This document shows positions 1 to 8,002 of a stretch of DNA of 64,000 bases, one piece after another. The notes below the pieces were generated by a model that was not told the origin of the DNA, did no database searches, and was given only the letters and a program-made list of their open reading frames with translations. Within the stretch, counting starts at the first letter, position 1. Each line of letters opens with the position of its first letter. Location: assembly GCA_965230605.1 (NCBI GenBank), contig CBDDLD010000004.1:2542001-2606000 (forward strand). The letters are read 5' to 3'. Made by a program: the position numbers and the translations under genes. This DNA comes from CBDDLD01 sp965230605. Lineage in GTDB: Bacteria; Bacteroidota; Bacteroidia; Flavobacteriales; Flavobacteriaceae.

Positions 1-90
1 CATTTTAAGGTCTGCATAACTCTTTTTAGTTTCACTAAGCTTTTCTTGTAACTCAGCTGTAGATAGCTGTTTAATTTCTGATTGCTTCAT
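1..90 (-). CDS. rpmC: 50S ribosomal protein L29 (uL29), 3' part cut by window edge
   Basis: The minus strand opens with an ATG at 90 and reads MKQSEIKQLSTAELQEKL, followed by SETKKSYADLKM up to the window edge. This is the N-terminal helix of ribosomal protein L29. Only 30 codons are inside the window and the C-terminal part lies to the left. It follows rplP by 12 bases, which is the usual L16-L29 order of the S10 operon. L29 binds 23S rRNA near the peptide exit tunnel. The identification rests on both the sequence and its position. Confidence 0.9.
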   Translation of the reverse strand, partial: MKQSEIKQLSTAELQEKLSETKKSYADLKM

Positions 91-102
91 AATATTCTTT
101 TA

Positions 103-522
103 TTAAGCTTCGTAATCTCTAGCTATTATAAACTTAGTTTTTACCGGAAGTTTTTGTGCTGCTAAACGTAATGCTTCTTTAGCTACGTCTAATGGCACAC
201 CACTTACTTCAAATAAAATACGACCTGGCTTCACTACTGCTGCCCAGTATTCAACGGCACCTTTACCCTTACCCATACGTACCTCTAATGGTTTCTTAGT
301 AATAGGCTTGTCTGGGAAAATCTTGATCCATAATGAACCCTCTCTCTTCATATAACGAGTTGCAGCGATACGCGCGGCTTCTATTTGACGCGCAGTGATA
401 AAATTAGAGTCTAATGATTTGATCCCGAAAGTACCATTTGATAATAAATGACCTCTTCCAGAGTTTCCTTTCATACGCCCTTTTTGCTGCTTACGAAATT
501 TTGTTCTTTTAGGCTGTAACAT
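103..522 (-). CDS. rplP: 50S ribosomal protein L16 (uL16)
   Basis: This is a 139-residue protein of normal length for bacterial L16. It starts MLQPKRTKFRKQQKGRMKG and contains the conserved basic N-terminus and the AVVKPGRILFEVSGV segment. L16 sits at the central protuberance and helps place tRNA in the A and P sites. It lies in a tight minus-strand run, 22 bases after rpsC and 12 bases before rpmC, so it is almost certainly co-transcribed with the rest of the S10 cluster. Nothing is unusual. Confidence 0.98.
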   Translation of the reverse strand: MLQPKRTKFRKQQKGRMKGNSGRGHLLSNGTFGIKSLDSNFITARQIEAARIAATRYMKREGSLWIKIFPDKPITKKPLEVRMGKGKGAVEYWAAVVKPGRILFEVSGVPLDVAKEALRLAAQKLPVKTKFIIARDYEA

Positions 523-544
523 TTTTCTTCTTTACTTTAAAAAA

Positions 545-1267
545 TTACTTTCTACGACGTGATTGGTTACCTCTTTTGTTTCCGCCACGTCCACCTTTTC
601 CTTGTTTCTTAGAAAGACCAACTAATGGTGATAATTCTCTCTTACCATATACCTCGCCTTTCATGATCCACACTTTTACACCTAATCTACCATACGTTGT
701 ATGTGCTTCTACTAAAGCATAATCGATATCGGCTCTAAATGTAGATAAAGGAATACGTCCTTCTTTGTAGTGTTCTGAACGTGCCATTTCAGCACCGTTT
801 AAACGACCACTAATTTGAACTTTAATTCCTTCAGCATTCATACGCATAGCTGCAGCAATAGCCATTTTAATTGCACGTCTGTATGAAATTCTACTTTCAA
901 TTTGACGAGCGATACTCGCAGCAACTAGATGCGCATCTAGTTCAGGTCTCTTAATTTCAAAGATGTTCAACTGAACCTCTTTACCAGTAATTTTCTTAAG
1001 CTCTTCTTTTAACTTGTCTACCTCTTGACCACCTTTACCGATAATAATACCAGGTCTAGCAGTAGTGATAGTAACGGTTACAAGTTTAAGCGTACGCTCA
1101 ATAATCACTCTAGACACACTTGCTTTTGATAAACGAGCGTGAACATATTTTCTAATCTTATCGTCTTCGGCAAGCTTATCTCCATAATCATTACCGCCAT
1201 ACCAGTTAGATTCCCATCCTCTGATAATACCTAAACGATTTCCGATTGGATTTGTCTTTTGTCCCAT
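545..1267 (-). CDS. rpsC: 30S ribosomal protein S3 (uS3)
   Basis: This 240-residue protein has the GIIIGKGG loop of the KH type II domain at about residues 73-80, followed by the C-terminal S3 domain. The last 20 residues are rich in Gly, Lys, Arg and Asn. S3 lines the mRNA entry channel and contributes to helicase activity of the ribosome. It lies between rplV (9-base gap) and rplP in the S10 operon. Length and motifs are typical. Confidence 0.98.
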   Translation of the reverse strand: MGQKTNPIGNRLGIIRGWESNWYGGNDYGDKLAEDDKIRKYVHARLSKASVSRVIIERTLKLVTVTITTARPGIIIGKGGQEVDKLKEELKKITGKEVQLNIFEIKRPELDAHLVAASIARQIESRISYRRAIKMAIAAAMRMNAEGIKVQISGRLNGAEMARSEHYKEGRIPLSTFRADIDYALVEAHTTYGRLGVKVWIMKGEVYGKRELSPLVGLSKKQGKGGRGGNKRGNQSRRRK

Positions 1268-1276
1268 ACTTCTATC

Positions 1277-1684
1277 TTAGCTTTGTGTGTTATTTAATGA
1301 ATCTACCACAACTGTTACGTGGTTAGATCTTTTTCTAATTCTATGTGCTCTACCTTGAGGTGCTGGACGTAAACGCTTAAGCATTGAACCTCCATCTACT
1401 CTAATTTCTTTTACAAATAAATTAGCTTCCTCAATGTCAGCATCTTCGTTTTTAGCTTGCCAATTTGCAATTGCAGATAATAACAATTTCTCTAAACGAC
1501 GAGATGCTTCTTTTTGACTAAATCTAAGAATCTGAAGAGCTTTTTCAGCCTTTTCGCCTCTTACTAAATCCGCTACTAAACGCATCTTTCTTGGCGACGT
1601 AGGACAGTTATTAAGCTTTGCAAAAGCAACTTGCTTCTTCTCAGCTTTTATAGCTTCTGCCATTTGTTTTTTACGACTTCCCAT
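1277..1684 (-). CDS. rplV: 50S ribosomal protein L22 (uL22)
   Basis: This 135-residue protein carries the L22 signature: NCPTSPRKMRLVADLVRG near residue 26 and the C-terminal hairpin around RLRPAPQGRAHRIRKRSNHV, which reaches into the exit tunnel. The first about 20 residues (MGSRKKQMAEAIKAEKKQV) are an N-terminal extension compared with E. coli L22 (110 residues), so a shorter start at MAEAIKAEKK is possible. It sits 8 bases after rpsS in the operon. Confidence 0.97.
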   Translation of the reverse strand: MGSRKKQMAEAIKAEKKQVAFAKLNNCPTSPRKMRLVADLVRGEKAEKALQILRFSQKEASRRLEKLLLSAIANWQAKNEDADIEEANLFVKEIRVDGGSMLKRLRPAPQGRAHRIRKRSNHVTVVVDSLNNTQS

Positions 1685-1692
1685 AGCGCTTC

Positions 1693-1971
1693 TTATTTTT
1701 TACCTTTATTCTTAGCACCAGCATGACCTCTAAATGATCTTGTTGGTGAAAATTCTCCTAACTTATGACCTACCATGTTCTCAGTAATATATACTGGAAC
1801 AAATTGACGACCATTATGAACAGCTATTGTTTGTCCAACAAAATCTGGAGAGATCATTGATGCTCTAGACCATGTTTTAATAACTGTCTTCTTATTTGAA
1901 GCTACATTTTCTGCAACTTTCTTTTCTAATTTATAATGGATATAAGGTCCTTTCTTTAATGAACGTGCCAT
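1693..1971 (-). CDS. rpsS: 30S ribosomal protein S19 (uS19)
   Basis: A 92-residue protein starting MARSLKKGPYIHYKLEKKV and ending in a basic tail. The block VPVYITENMVGHKLGEFSPT is the conserved S19 core. S19 forms a complex with S13 in the head of the small subunit and contacts A-site tRNA. The gene is 10 bases after rplB and is co-transcribed with it. Length is normal. Confidence 0.98.
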   Translation of the reverse strand: MARSLKKGPYIHYKLEKKVAENVASNKKTVIKTWSRASMISPDFVGQTIAVHNGRQFVPVYITENMVGHKLGEFSPTRSFRGHAGAKNKGKK

Positions 1972-1981
1972 ACTATCTTAA

Positions 1982-2809
1982 TTATTTCTTTCTACGTTCT
2001 ACAATATACTTGTTACTTGCCTTGGTCTTAGAACGTGTTCTATAACCTTTAGCAGGTATACCTTTTCTAGATCTTGGATGACCACCAGAAGATTTTCCTT
2101 CACCACCACCCATTGGATGATCGACAGGGTTCATTACTACTGGTCTAGTACGCGGACGTCTACCTAACCATCTGCTACGACCTGCTTTACCAGATACGAT
2201 TAACTGATGATCTGAGTTAGATACCACTCCTATTGTAGCCATACAATCAGCTAAGATCATTCTTGTTTCACCAGAAGGTAATTTTACCGTAGCAAACTTA
2301 CCATCTCTCGCCATTAATTGAGCAAAAGCACCAGCACTACGAGCCATAACAGCTCCTTGTCCCGGACGTAACTCTATACAAGAAATAATGGTCCCTAAAG
2401 GGATTTGACCTAATGGCATAGCATTTCCAATTTCTGGAGCTATTCCTTTTTCACCAGAAACAACGTTTTGCCCAACTTGTAAACCATTTTGAGCAATGAT
2501 GTATCGCTTTTCACCATCTTGATAGTTTAGTAAAGCGATAAATGCTGTTCTGTTCGGATCATACTCTATAGACTTAACTTCAGCAGGAATACCCGCTTTG
2601 TTTCTTTTGAAGTCTATGATACGATACTTCTTCTTATGACCACCACCTATGTAGCGCATGGTCATTTTTCCTTGACTGTTTCTACCACCAGATCTTTTTT
2701 TCGGAACAAGTAAACTCTTTTCCGGCTTATCAGTAGTAATGGCGTCAAATCCATTGACTACTCTAAATCGCTGAGCTGATGTGATCGGTTTTAACTTTTT
2801 TACTGACAT
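1982..2809 (-). CDS. rplB: 50S ribosomal protein L2 (uL2)
   Basis: This 275-residue protein is a standard L2. It has the OB-fold N-terminal half (RNSQGKMTMRYIGGGHKKKYR) and the conserved C-terminal signature PVVMNPVDHPMGGGEGKSSG near residues 223-242, whose histidine approaches the peptidyl transferase centre. L2 is required for subunit association. It lies between rplW (10-base gap) and rpsS. Confidence 0.98.
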   Translation of the reverse strand: MSVKKLKPITSAQRFRVVNGFDAITTDKPEKSLLVPKKRSGGRNSQGKMTMRYIGGGHKKKYRIIDFKRNKAGIPAEVKSIEYDPNRTAFIALLNYQDGEKRYIIAQNGLQVGQNVVSGEKGIAPEIGNAMPLGQIPLGTIISCIELRPGQGAVMARSAGAFAQLMARDGKFATVKLPSGETRMILADCMATIGVVSNSDHQLIVSGKAGRSRWLGRRPRTRPVVMNPVDHPMGGGEGKSSGGHPRSRKGIPAKGYRTRSKTKASNKYIVERRKK

Positions 2810-2819
2810 TAGTGTCTAA

Positions 2820-3110
2820 TTACATGTTAGCGTATAAATCTATAGTCTCACCTTCCGCCAGTTGTACAATTGCTTTTTTAGTAGCATTTGTTTTACCATG
2901 TTGAATACCCGTTTTTGTATAACGTGTTCTTCTATCTGGACGGACATTTATAGTGCGAACTTTTTCAACAGAAACACCATAAGCAGCTTCAACTGCTTTT
3001 TTGATTTCTACCTTGTTCGCCTTTGTATTCACCTGGAAGCTATAGCAATTGTTTAATTCACTATCTGCTGTAGCTTTCTCTGTGATGATAGGTTTTATTA
3101 AGATACTCAT
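2820..3110 (-). CDS. rplW: 50S ribosomal protein L23 (uL23)
   Basis: A 96-residue protein with the L23 hallmarks: IIKPIITEKAT at the N-terminus, YSFQVNTKANKVEIKKAVEA in the middle and VRTINVRPDRR towards the end. L23 sits at the tunnel exit and is the docking site for trigger factor and signal recognition particle. It starts 7 bases after the end of rplD. The shadow reading frame on the plus strand here is not a gene. Confidence 0.97.
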   Translation of the reverse strand: MSILIKPIITEKATADSELNNCYSFQVNTKANKVEIKKAVEAAYGVSVEKVRTINVRPDRRTRYTKTGIQHGKTNATKKAIVQLAEGETIDLYANM

Positions 3111-3117
3111 CGTTGTT

Positions 3118-3747
3118 CTATTTACTTAAATTCGATTCAATTCCTTCTAAAGCACTTTCTAAAAGAACAACTTTGTTAGCGTTCATTATTTTGTAAGTGC
3201 TTAATTCTGAGTTAGTTACAACTTCAGAACCTTTCAAATTGCGCGACGACAAATATACGTTATTATTTGACGCACCCAACACAAATAGAGATTTTTTGTT
3301 TTCTATCTCTAATGCTTTCAAAACATCAATGAAATTTTTAGTCTTTGGCGTATCGAAATTAAAGTCTTCTAATACTACAATTGACTTCTCATTTGCTTTG
3401 ATGCTTAATGCTGATTTACGAGCTAGTCGCTTTACGTTTTTATTTAATTTAAAACCGTAATTTCTAGGTCTAGGACCAAACATACGACCACCACCTTTAA
3501 ATACACCAGACTTAATACTTCCTGCTCTTGCAGTACCAGTACCTTTTTGTTTCTTTATCTTACGTGTACTTCCAGTAATTTCTCCTCTTTCTTTTGCCTT
3601 ATGCGTTCCTTGTCTTTGGTTTGCTAAATATTGTTTAACATCCAAGTAAACAGCATGGTTATTAGGCTCAATAGCGAACACTTCTTTAGAAAGCTCAGCT
3701 TTTCTACCAGTGTCTTTTCCGTTTATATCTAAAACTGCTACCTTCAT
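3118..3747 (-). CDS. rplD: 50S ribosomal protein L4 (uL4)
   Basis: This 209-residue protein has the L4 tunnel loop, seen as QKGTGTARAGSIKSGVFKGG followed by GPRPRNYGFKLNKNVKRLA. Its start codon overlaps the stop of rplC by one base at 3747. In gammaproteobacteria L4 is also the autogenous repressor of the S10 operon. Whether L4 acts on the hairpin found upstream of rplC (4399-4430) cannot be judged from sequence. Confidence 0.97.
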   Translation of the reverse strand: MKVAVLDINGKDTGRKAELSKEVFAIEPNNHAVYLDVKQYLANQRQGTHKAKERGEITGSTRKIKKQKGTGTARAGSIKSGVFKGGGRMFGPRPRNYGFKLNKNVKRLARKSALSIKANEKSIVVLEDFNFDTPKTKNFIDVLKALEIENKKSLFVLGASNNNVYLSSRNLKGSEVVTNSELSTYKIMNANKVVLLESALEGIESNLSK

Positions 3748-4364
3748 TACTTCTCAATAATTACATAAGAGTTTTTGTGACCAGGAACACATCCTTTTAC
3801 AACAAGAAGGTTCTTTTCAGGAACTACTTTATAAACTCTTAAATTTTGAACTTTTACTTTCTCACCACCCATTCTACCTGCCATACGCATTCCTTTGAAT
3901 ACTCTAGCCGGATAAGATGCAGCACCAATAGATCCTGGAGCTCTTAAGCGGTTGTGTTGACCGTGAGTTGCTTGTCCAACTCCAGCAAAACCGTGACGCT
4001 TTACTACACCTTGAAATCCTTTACCTTTAGAAGTTCCTGAAACATCCACAAACTCTCCTTCGATAAAATGTTCTACAGTGATTGCATCACCTAATTTGTA
4101 CTCCTCCTCAAAACCTTTGAACTCAACGACCTTACGCTTTACAGAAGTACCTGCTTTTTTAGCATGACCCGTTTGGGCCTTTGTAGCACTTTTTTCTGTC
4201 GCGTCATCGAAACCTAGTTGAATAGCATTGTATCCATCTACTTCTTCGGTTCTGACTTGGGTAACGATACATGGACCTGCTTCTATAACTGTACATGGAA
4301 TGTTCTTTCCATTTTCGTCATAAATGCTGGTCATACCGATTTTTTTTCCAATTAACCCAGACAT
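3747..4364 (-). CDS. rplC: 50S ribosomal protein L3 (uL3)
   Basis: This 205-residue protein contains the L3 signature: GLIGKKIGMTSIYDENGK at the N-terminus, then GFQGVVKRHGFAGVGQATHG at about residues 119-138, whose glutamine is methylated in some bacteria. The start at 4364 (ATG, MSGLIGKK) fits the family. It is preceded by a 137-base gap after rpsJ, by far the longest gap in this ribosomal cluster, and that gap holds a terminator-like hairpin. Confidence 0.97.
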   Translation of the reverse strand: MSGLIGKKIGMTSIYDENGKNIPCTVIEAGPCIVTQVRTEEVDGYNAIQLGFDDATEKSATKAQTGHAKKAGTSVKRKVVEFKGFEEEYKLGDAITVEHFIEGEFVDVSGTSKGKGFQGVVKRHGFAGVGQATHGQHNRLRAPGSIGAASYPARVFKGMRMAGRMGGEKVKVQNLRVYKVVPEKNLLVVKGCVPGHKNSYVIIEK

Positions 4365-4398
4365 AATTTTTGTTATTTATTAATTACTTATTTAAAAA

Positions 4399-4430
4399 AA
4401 TTCAGGGTAAAATACCATTCACCCTGAATT
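4399..4430 (-). terminator. Terminator-like hairpin between rpsJ and rplC, candidate attenuator
   Basis: On the minus strand the 10-base arm AATTCAGGGT (4430-4421) pairs perfectly with ACCCTGAATT (4408-4399) across a 12-base loop. It is followed directly by a run of T residues (the A-run at 4394-4400 on the plus strand). This is the form of a Rho-independent terminator inside the str-S10 transcription unit. No TAnnTTTG -7 box is visible between the hairpin and rplC, so some read-through must be needed for the downstream genes. Attenuation is an inference. Confidence 0.7.
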
Positions 4431-4501
4431 GTATTTTTACCGTTTTTCCTTTGCACGCAGCTCCGGACATGTTACTCCTGAGTTTCCCCAGATTTAGTTC
4501 A

Positions 4502-4807
4502 TCACACTTTAATTTCTACTTCTACTCCACTAGGTAATTCTAGCTTCATTAAAGCGTCAATAGTTTTTGAAGAAGAACTATAGATATCTAATAGTCTCTT
4601 GTAAGAGCTTAATTGAAATTGCTCTCTACTCTTCTTATTTACGTGTGGTGAACGTAACACAGTGAAAATCTTTTTGTGTGTTGGTAATGGAATTGGTCCA
4701 GTTACAACAGCACCAGTACTTTTTACTGTCTTTACAATCTTATCAGCAGACTTGTCTACTAAATTGTGATCGTATGATTTTAATTTTATTCTGATTTTTT
4801 GACTCAT
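4502..4807 (-). CDS. rpsJ: 30S ribosomal protein S10 (uS10/NusE)
   Basis: A 101-residue protein with the S10 blocks IRIKLKSYDHNLVDKSADKI, TGPIPLPTHKKIFTVLRSPHV and LDIYSSSSKTIDALMKLELP. Besides its place in the small-subunit head, S10 serves as NusE in antitermination complexes. Here it directly follows fusA with an 11-base gap, with no tuf gene between. The stop is TGA at 4504-4502. A 137-base gap separates it from rplC. Confidence 0.98.
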   Translation of the reverse strand: MSQKIRIKLKSYDHNLVDKSADKIVKTVKSTGAVVTGPIPLPTHKKIFTVLRSPHVNKKSREQFQLSSYKRLLDIYSSSSKTIDALMKLELPSGVEVEIKV

Positions 4808-4818
4808 TTTCTTAAAAT

Positions 4819-6945
4819 TTAGGCTTCAACTCCTTTTGCTGCTTTAATTACCTCTTCAGAAATATTTGAAGGTGTCTCAGCATAGTGAGAAAATTCCATT
4901 GTTGATGTTGCTCTACCTGATGATAATGTACGTAATGATGTTACATAACCGAACATTTCAGATAAAGGTACATTAGCTTTAACAACCTTAGAACCTGCTC
5001 TGTCACTCATGTCATTTACCTGACCACGACGACGGTTAAGGTCTCCAACAATATCTCCCATGTTTTCTTCAGGAGTTAACACTTCTAATTTCATGATTGG
5101 CTCCATGATTACAGCTTTTGCAGCTTTTGCAGCAGCTTTAAATCCTAACTTAGCAGCCAATTCGAATGATAATTGATCAGAATCCACATCGTGGTAAGAC
5201 CCATCTGTTAAAGTCACTTTCATAGCATCTACTTCATAACCTGCTAAAGGTCCGTTTTGCATTGCCATTTTAAATCCTTTTTCAACAGAAGGAATAAATT
5301 CTTTTGGTACGTTACCACCTTTAATTTCTGAAACAAACTCAAGTCCTTGCTTACCTTCTTCGGCAGGCTCAATAGTAAATACAATATCTGCGAATTTACC
5401 ACGTCCACCAGATTGCTTCTTGTAAACTTCTCTGTGTTGTGCACGTTGTGTAATGGCTTCCTTGTACTCTACTTGTGGTTGACCTTGATTTACTTCAACT
5501 TTAAACTCACGCTTTAAACGATCAACAATAATATCTAAGTGAAGCTCGCCCATACCAGAAATAATAGTCTGACCAGAAGCTTCATCTGTTCTTACAGTAA
5601 ATGTAGGATCTTCTTCAGCTAATTTAGCTAAAGACATACCTAACTTATCTACATCTGCTTTAGTCTTAGGCTCCACAGCGATACCAATTACCGGATCTGG
5701 GAAATCCATAGATTCTAAAACGATTGGATGTTTTTCAGAAGATAATGTATCTCCTGTCTTAATATCTTTAAATCCTACTGCAGCTCCAATATCTCCTGCT
5801 TCAATATATTCAATCGCATTTTGCTTATTAGAATGCATTTGGTAGATACGAGAGATACGCTCTTTTTTACCTGATCTGTTATTTAATACATAAGATCCTG
5901 CATCTAAACGACCAGAGTAAGCTCTAAAGAATGCTAAACGTCCTACGAAAGGGTCTGTAGCAATCTTAAATGCTAATGCAGAGAAAGGTTCCTTTACATC
6001 CGGCTTACGAGAAATCTCGTTACCTGTGTCAGGGTCAGTTCCTACAATTGCATCTTTATCTGTAGGAGAAGGTAAATAACGACATACAGCATCTAATAAG
6101 AACTGTACCCCTTTATTTTTAAATGCTGAACCTGCTACCATAGGAATGATAGACATATCCATAACAGCAGCACGTAATGCAGCATGTACTTCTTCTTCAG
6201 TAATAGAATCTTCATCTTCCATAAACTTCTCTAGAAGATCTTCATCATAACCAGCAACCTCTTCAATAAGATTAGCTCTTAATTCAGCGGCTTCAGCTTT
6301 TAATTCTTCAGGAATATCAATAACATCGAATGTAGCACCTTGAGTTTCATCGTGCCAAACGATCGCTCTGTTCTTTACTAAGTCTACGATACCTTTAAAG
6401 TCTGCTTCTTCTCCAATTGGTAATACAATTGGCACTGCGTTAGACCCTAACATATCTTTAACTTGCTGACATACTGCTAAGAAGTTAGATCCTTGACGGT
6501 CCATCTTATTAACAAACCCCATACGAGGTACTTTATAGTTATCAGCTAATCTCCAGTTAGTTTCTGATTGAGGCTCAACACCATCAACTGCAGAAAATAA
6601 GAATACTAAACCATCTAATACACGTAAAGAACGGTTTACCTCAACCGTAAAATCAACGTGACCTGGAGTATCAATAATATTAAAGTGGTACCCTTTAGCA
6701 TCAGCTGTTGGTTTACCATTTTCTGTTGGGAATTGCCATGTACATGTTGTAGCAGCAGAAGTAATTGTAATACCTCTTTCTTGTTCTTGCTCCATCCAGT
6801 CCATAGTAGCCGCACCATCATGTACTTCACCTATCTTGTGAGATACACCTGTGTAGTAAAGGATACGCTCTGTAGTTGTAGTTTTACCAGCATCAATGTG
6901 AGCTGCAATTCCTATATTTCTTGTATATTTTAAATCTCTTGCCAT
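4819..6945 (-). CDS. fusA: Translation elongation factor G
   Basis: This 708-residue GTPase has the P-loop AHIDAGKT at residues 15-22, the switch region QERGITITSAATT, then DTPGHVDFT and NKMD. The later domains include GMGELHLDIIVDRLKREF and the domain V block KLEVLTPEENMGDIVGDLNRRRG. It drives ribosomal translocation and, with RRF, recycling. It lies 6 bases after rpsG and 11 bases before rpsJ. The length and all motifs fit a housekeeping EF-G. Confidence 0.98.
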   Translation of the reverse strand: MARDLKYTRNIGIAAHIDAGKTTTTERILYYTGVSHKIGEVHDGAATMDWMEQEQERGITITSAATTCTWQFPTENGKPTADAKGYHFNIIDTPGHVDFTVEVNRSLRVLDGLVFLFSAVDGVEPQSETNWRLADNYKVPRMGFVNKMDRQGSNFLAVCQQVKDMLGSNAVPIVLPIGEEADFKGIVDLVKNRAIVWHDETQGATFDVIDIPEELKAEAAELRANLIEEVAGYDEDLLEKFMEDEDSITEEEVHAALRAAVMDMSIIPMVAGSAFKNKGVQFLLDAVCRYLPSPTDKDAIVGTDPDTGNEISRKPDVKEPFSALAFKIATDPFVGRLAFFRAYSGRLDAGSYVLNNRSGKKERISRIYQMHSNKQNAIEYIEAGDIGAAVGFKDIKTGDTLSSEKHPIVLESMDFPDPVIGIAVEPKTKADVDKLGMSLAKLAEEDPTFTVRTDEASGQTIISGMGELHLDIIVDRLKREFKVEVNQGQPQVEYKEAITQRAQHREVYKKQSGGRGKFADIVFTIEPAEEGKQGLEFVSEIKGGNVPKEFIPSVEKGFKMAMQNGPLAGYEVDAMKVTLTDGSYHDVDSDQLSFELAAKLGFKAAAKAAKAVIMEPIMKLEVLTPEENMGDIVGDLNRRRGQVNDMSDRAGSKVVKANVPLSEMFGYVTSLRTLSSGRATSTMEFSHYAETPSNISEEVIKAAKGVEA

Positions 6946-6951
6946 TTTTTA

Positions 6952-7428
6952 TTAAAATCTAAAGTGTGAGAATGCTTTATTTGCTTCTGCCATTTTGTGA
7001 GTATCTACTCTTTTCTTAACAGCCGCACCTTCTTCTTTTGCTGCAGCTAAAATTTCAGCTGCTAATTTTTGCGCCATAGATTTTTCGTTTCTTTTGCGTG
7101 CATAGCCGATAAGCCATTTCATTGCTGTAGAAACTTTACGATCTGGACGAATTTGCATAGGAATTTGGAATGTTGCTCCACCCACTCTTCTACTACGTAC
7201 TTCAACGTGAGGCATTACATTAGATAATGCATCTTTCCATATTTCTAACGCCGTTTTTTCGTCGTCATTCTTTTTTTCTTCCACGATATCTATCGCATCA
7301 TAGAATACTCTAAAAGCTATAGACTTCTTACCATCCCACATCATCATATTAACGAAACGCGTTACTAACTGATCGTTAAACTTTGGATCTGGTAAAAGCG
7401 GTCTCTTTTTTGCTGCTCTTTTTCTCAT
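6952..7428 (-). CDS. rpsG: 30S ribosomal protein S7 (uS7)
   Basis: A 158-residue protein with the S7 blocks RKRAAKKRPLLPDPKFND at the N-terminus, VEVRSRRVGGATFQIPMQIR in the middle and HKMAEANKAFSHFRF at the C-terminus. S7 nucleates assembly of the small-subunit head and contacts E-site tRNA. It lies 23 bases after rpsL, in the conserved str operon order. In E. coli S7 regulates this operon; no comparable structure was recognised in the short gap here. Confidence 0.98.
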   Translation of the reverse strand: MRKRAAKKRPLLPDPKFNDQLVTRFVNMMMWDGKKSIAFRVFYDAIDIVEEKKNDDEKTALEIWKDALSNVMPHVEVRSRRVGGATFQIPMQIRPDRKVSTAMKWLIGYARKRNEKSMAQKLAAEILAAAKEEGAAVKKRVDTHKMAEANKAFSHFRF

Positions 7429-7451
7429 GTCTTCTTCTTAAAGTTTTTTAA

Positions 7452-7826
7452 TTACTTCTTAGGGCGTTTTGCACCATACTTAGATCTACGTTGTGTTCTA
7501 CCTGCAACACCTGCTGTGTCAAGTGCACCACGAACGATGTGATATCTAACTCCTGGTAAATCTTTTACCCTTCCACCTCTAACTAATACTATCGAGTGCT
7601 CTTGTAAATTGTGACCTTCACCACCGATGTATGCATTAACCTCGTTTCCGTTTGTTAAACGAACCCTTGCTACCTTACGCATTGCTGAGTTAGGTTTCTT
7701 AGGTGTCGTTGTATAAACACGAGTACATACACCACGTCTTTGCGGACACGAATCCAAAGCAGCCGATTTACTCTTCTTAGTTATTTTGGCTCTTCCTTTT
7801 CGTACTAATTGTGAAATTGTTGGCAT
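7452..7826 (-). CDS. rpsL: 30S ribosomal protein S12 (uS12)
   Basis: A 124-residue protein with TTPKKPNSAMRKVARVRLTN and RVKDLPGVRYHIVRG. Lys43 and Lys88, the positions most often changed in streptomycin-resistant mutants, are wild type, and Asp89, which is methylthiolated in many bacteria, is present. It is the first gene of the str-S10 transcription unit, with its own promoter at 7871-7901 and a hairpin in the leader. Confidence 0.98.
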   Translation of the reverse strand: MPTISQLVRKGRAKITKKSKSAALDSCPQRRGVCTRVYTTTPKKPNSAMRKVARVRLTNGNEVNAYIGGEGHNLQEHSIVLVRGGRVKDLPGVRYHIVRGALDTAGVAGRTQRRSKYGAKRPKK

Positions 7827-7851
7827 ATATTATTAATATAAAATTTAAAAA

Positions 7852-7867
7852 CCCTCACTTTTGAGGG
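7852..7867 (-). promoter_or_regulatory. Leader hairpin with T-run at the predicted rpsL transcript 5' end
   Basis: On the minus strand CCCTCA (7867-7862) pairs with TGAGGG (7857-7852) across a 4-base loop, and TTTTT follows at once. The predicted start of transcription lies within a few bases of the first arm, so the rpsL mRNA would begin with this hairpin. It could protect the 5' end, attenuate early transcription, or end transcripts arriving from the plus strand. The pairing is seen; the role is not known. Confidence 0.45.
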
Positions 7868-7870
7868 CTG

Positions 7871-7901
7871 CAAAGGTAGAAATTTAAATGAATAATTCAA
7901 A
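7871..7901 (-). promoter_or_regulatory. Promoter of the str-S10 ribosomal operon
   Basis: The minus strand carries TTTG (7901-7898), a 19-base spacer and TACCTTTG (7878-7871). This matches the established Bacteroidota promoter pattern of TTTG and TAnnTTTG exactly. The predicted start is near 7866, giving a leader of about 40 bases before the rpsL ATG at 7826. It is the best promoter match in the window. Confidence 0.8.
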
Positions 7902-7974
7902 TCGAAACACATTAATTTTATCGAGAAAAAAATAGAATCATTTTTAAGATATACACTAAGCCATTTTTTTGCGT

Positions 7975-7982
7975 TAGATTTG
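7975..7982 (+). promoter_or_regulatory. Candidate -7 box for the Omp85-like gene
   Basis: TAGATTTG matches TAnnTTTG fully and ends 20 bases before the ATG at 8003. No clear TTG element is seen 19-21 bases upstream, so the call rests on the -7 box and position alone. Confidence 0.4.
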
Positions 7983-8002
7983 AACATTATTGAATAGCAT
8001 TT

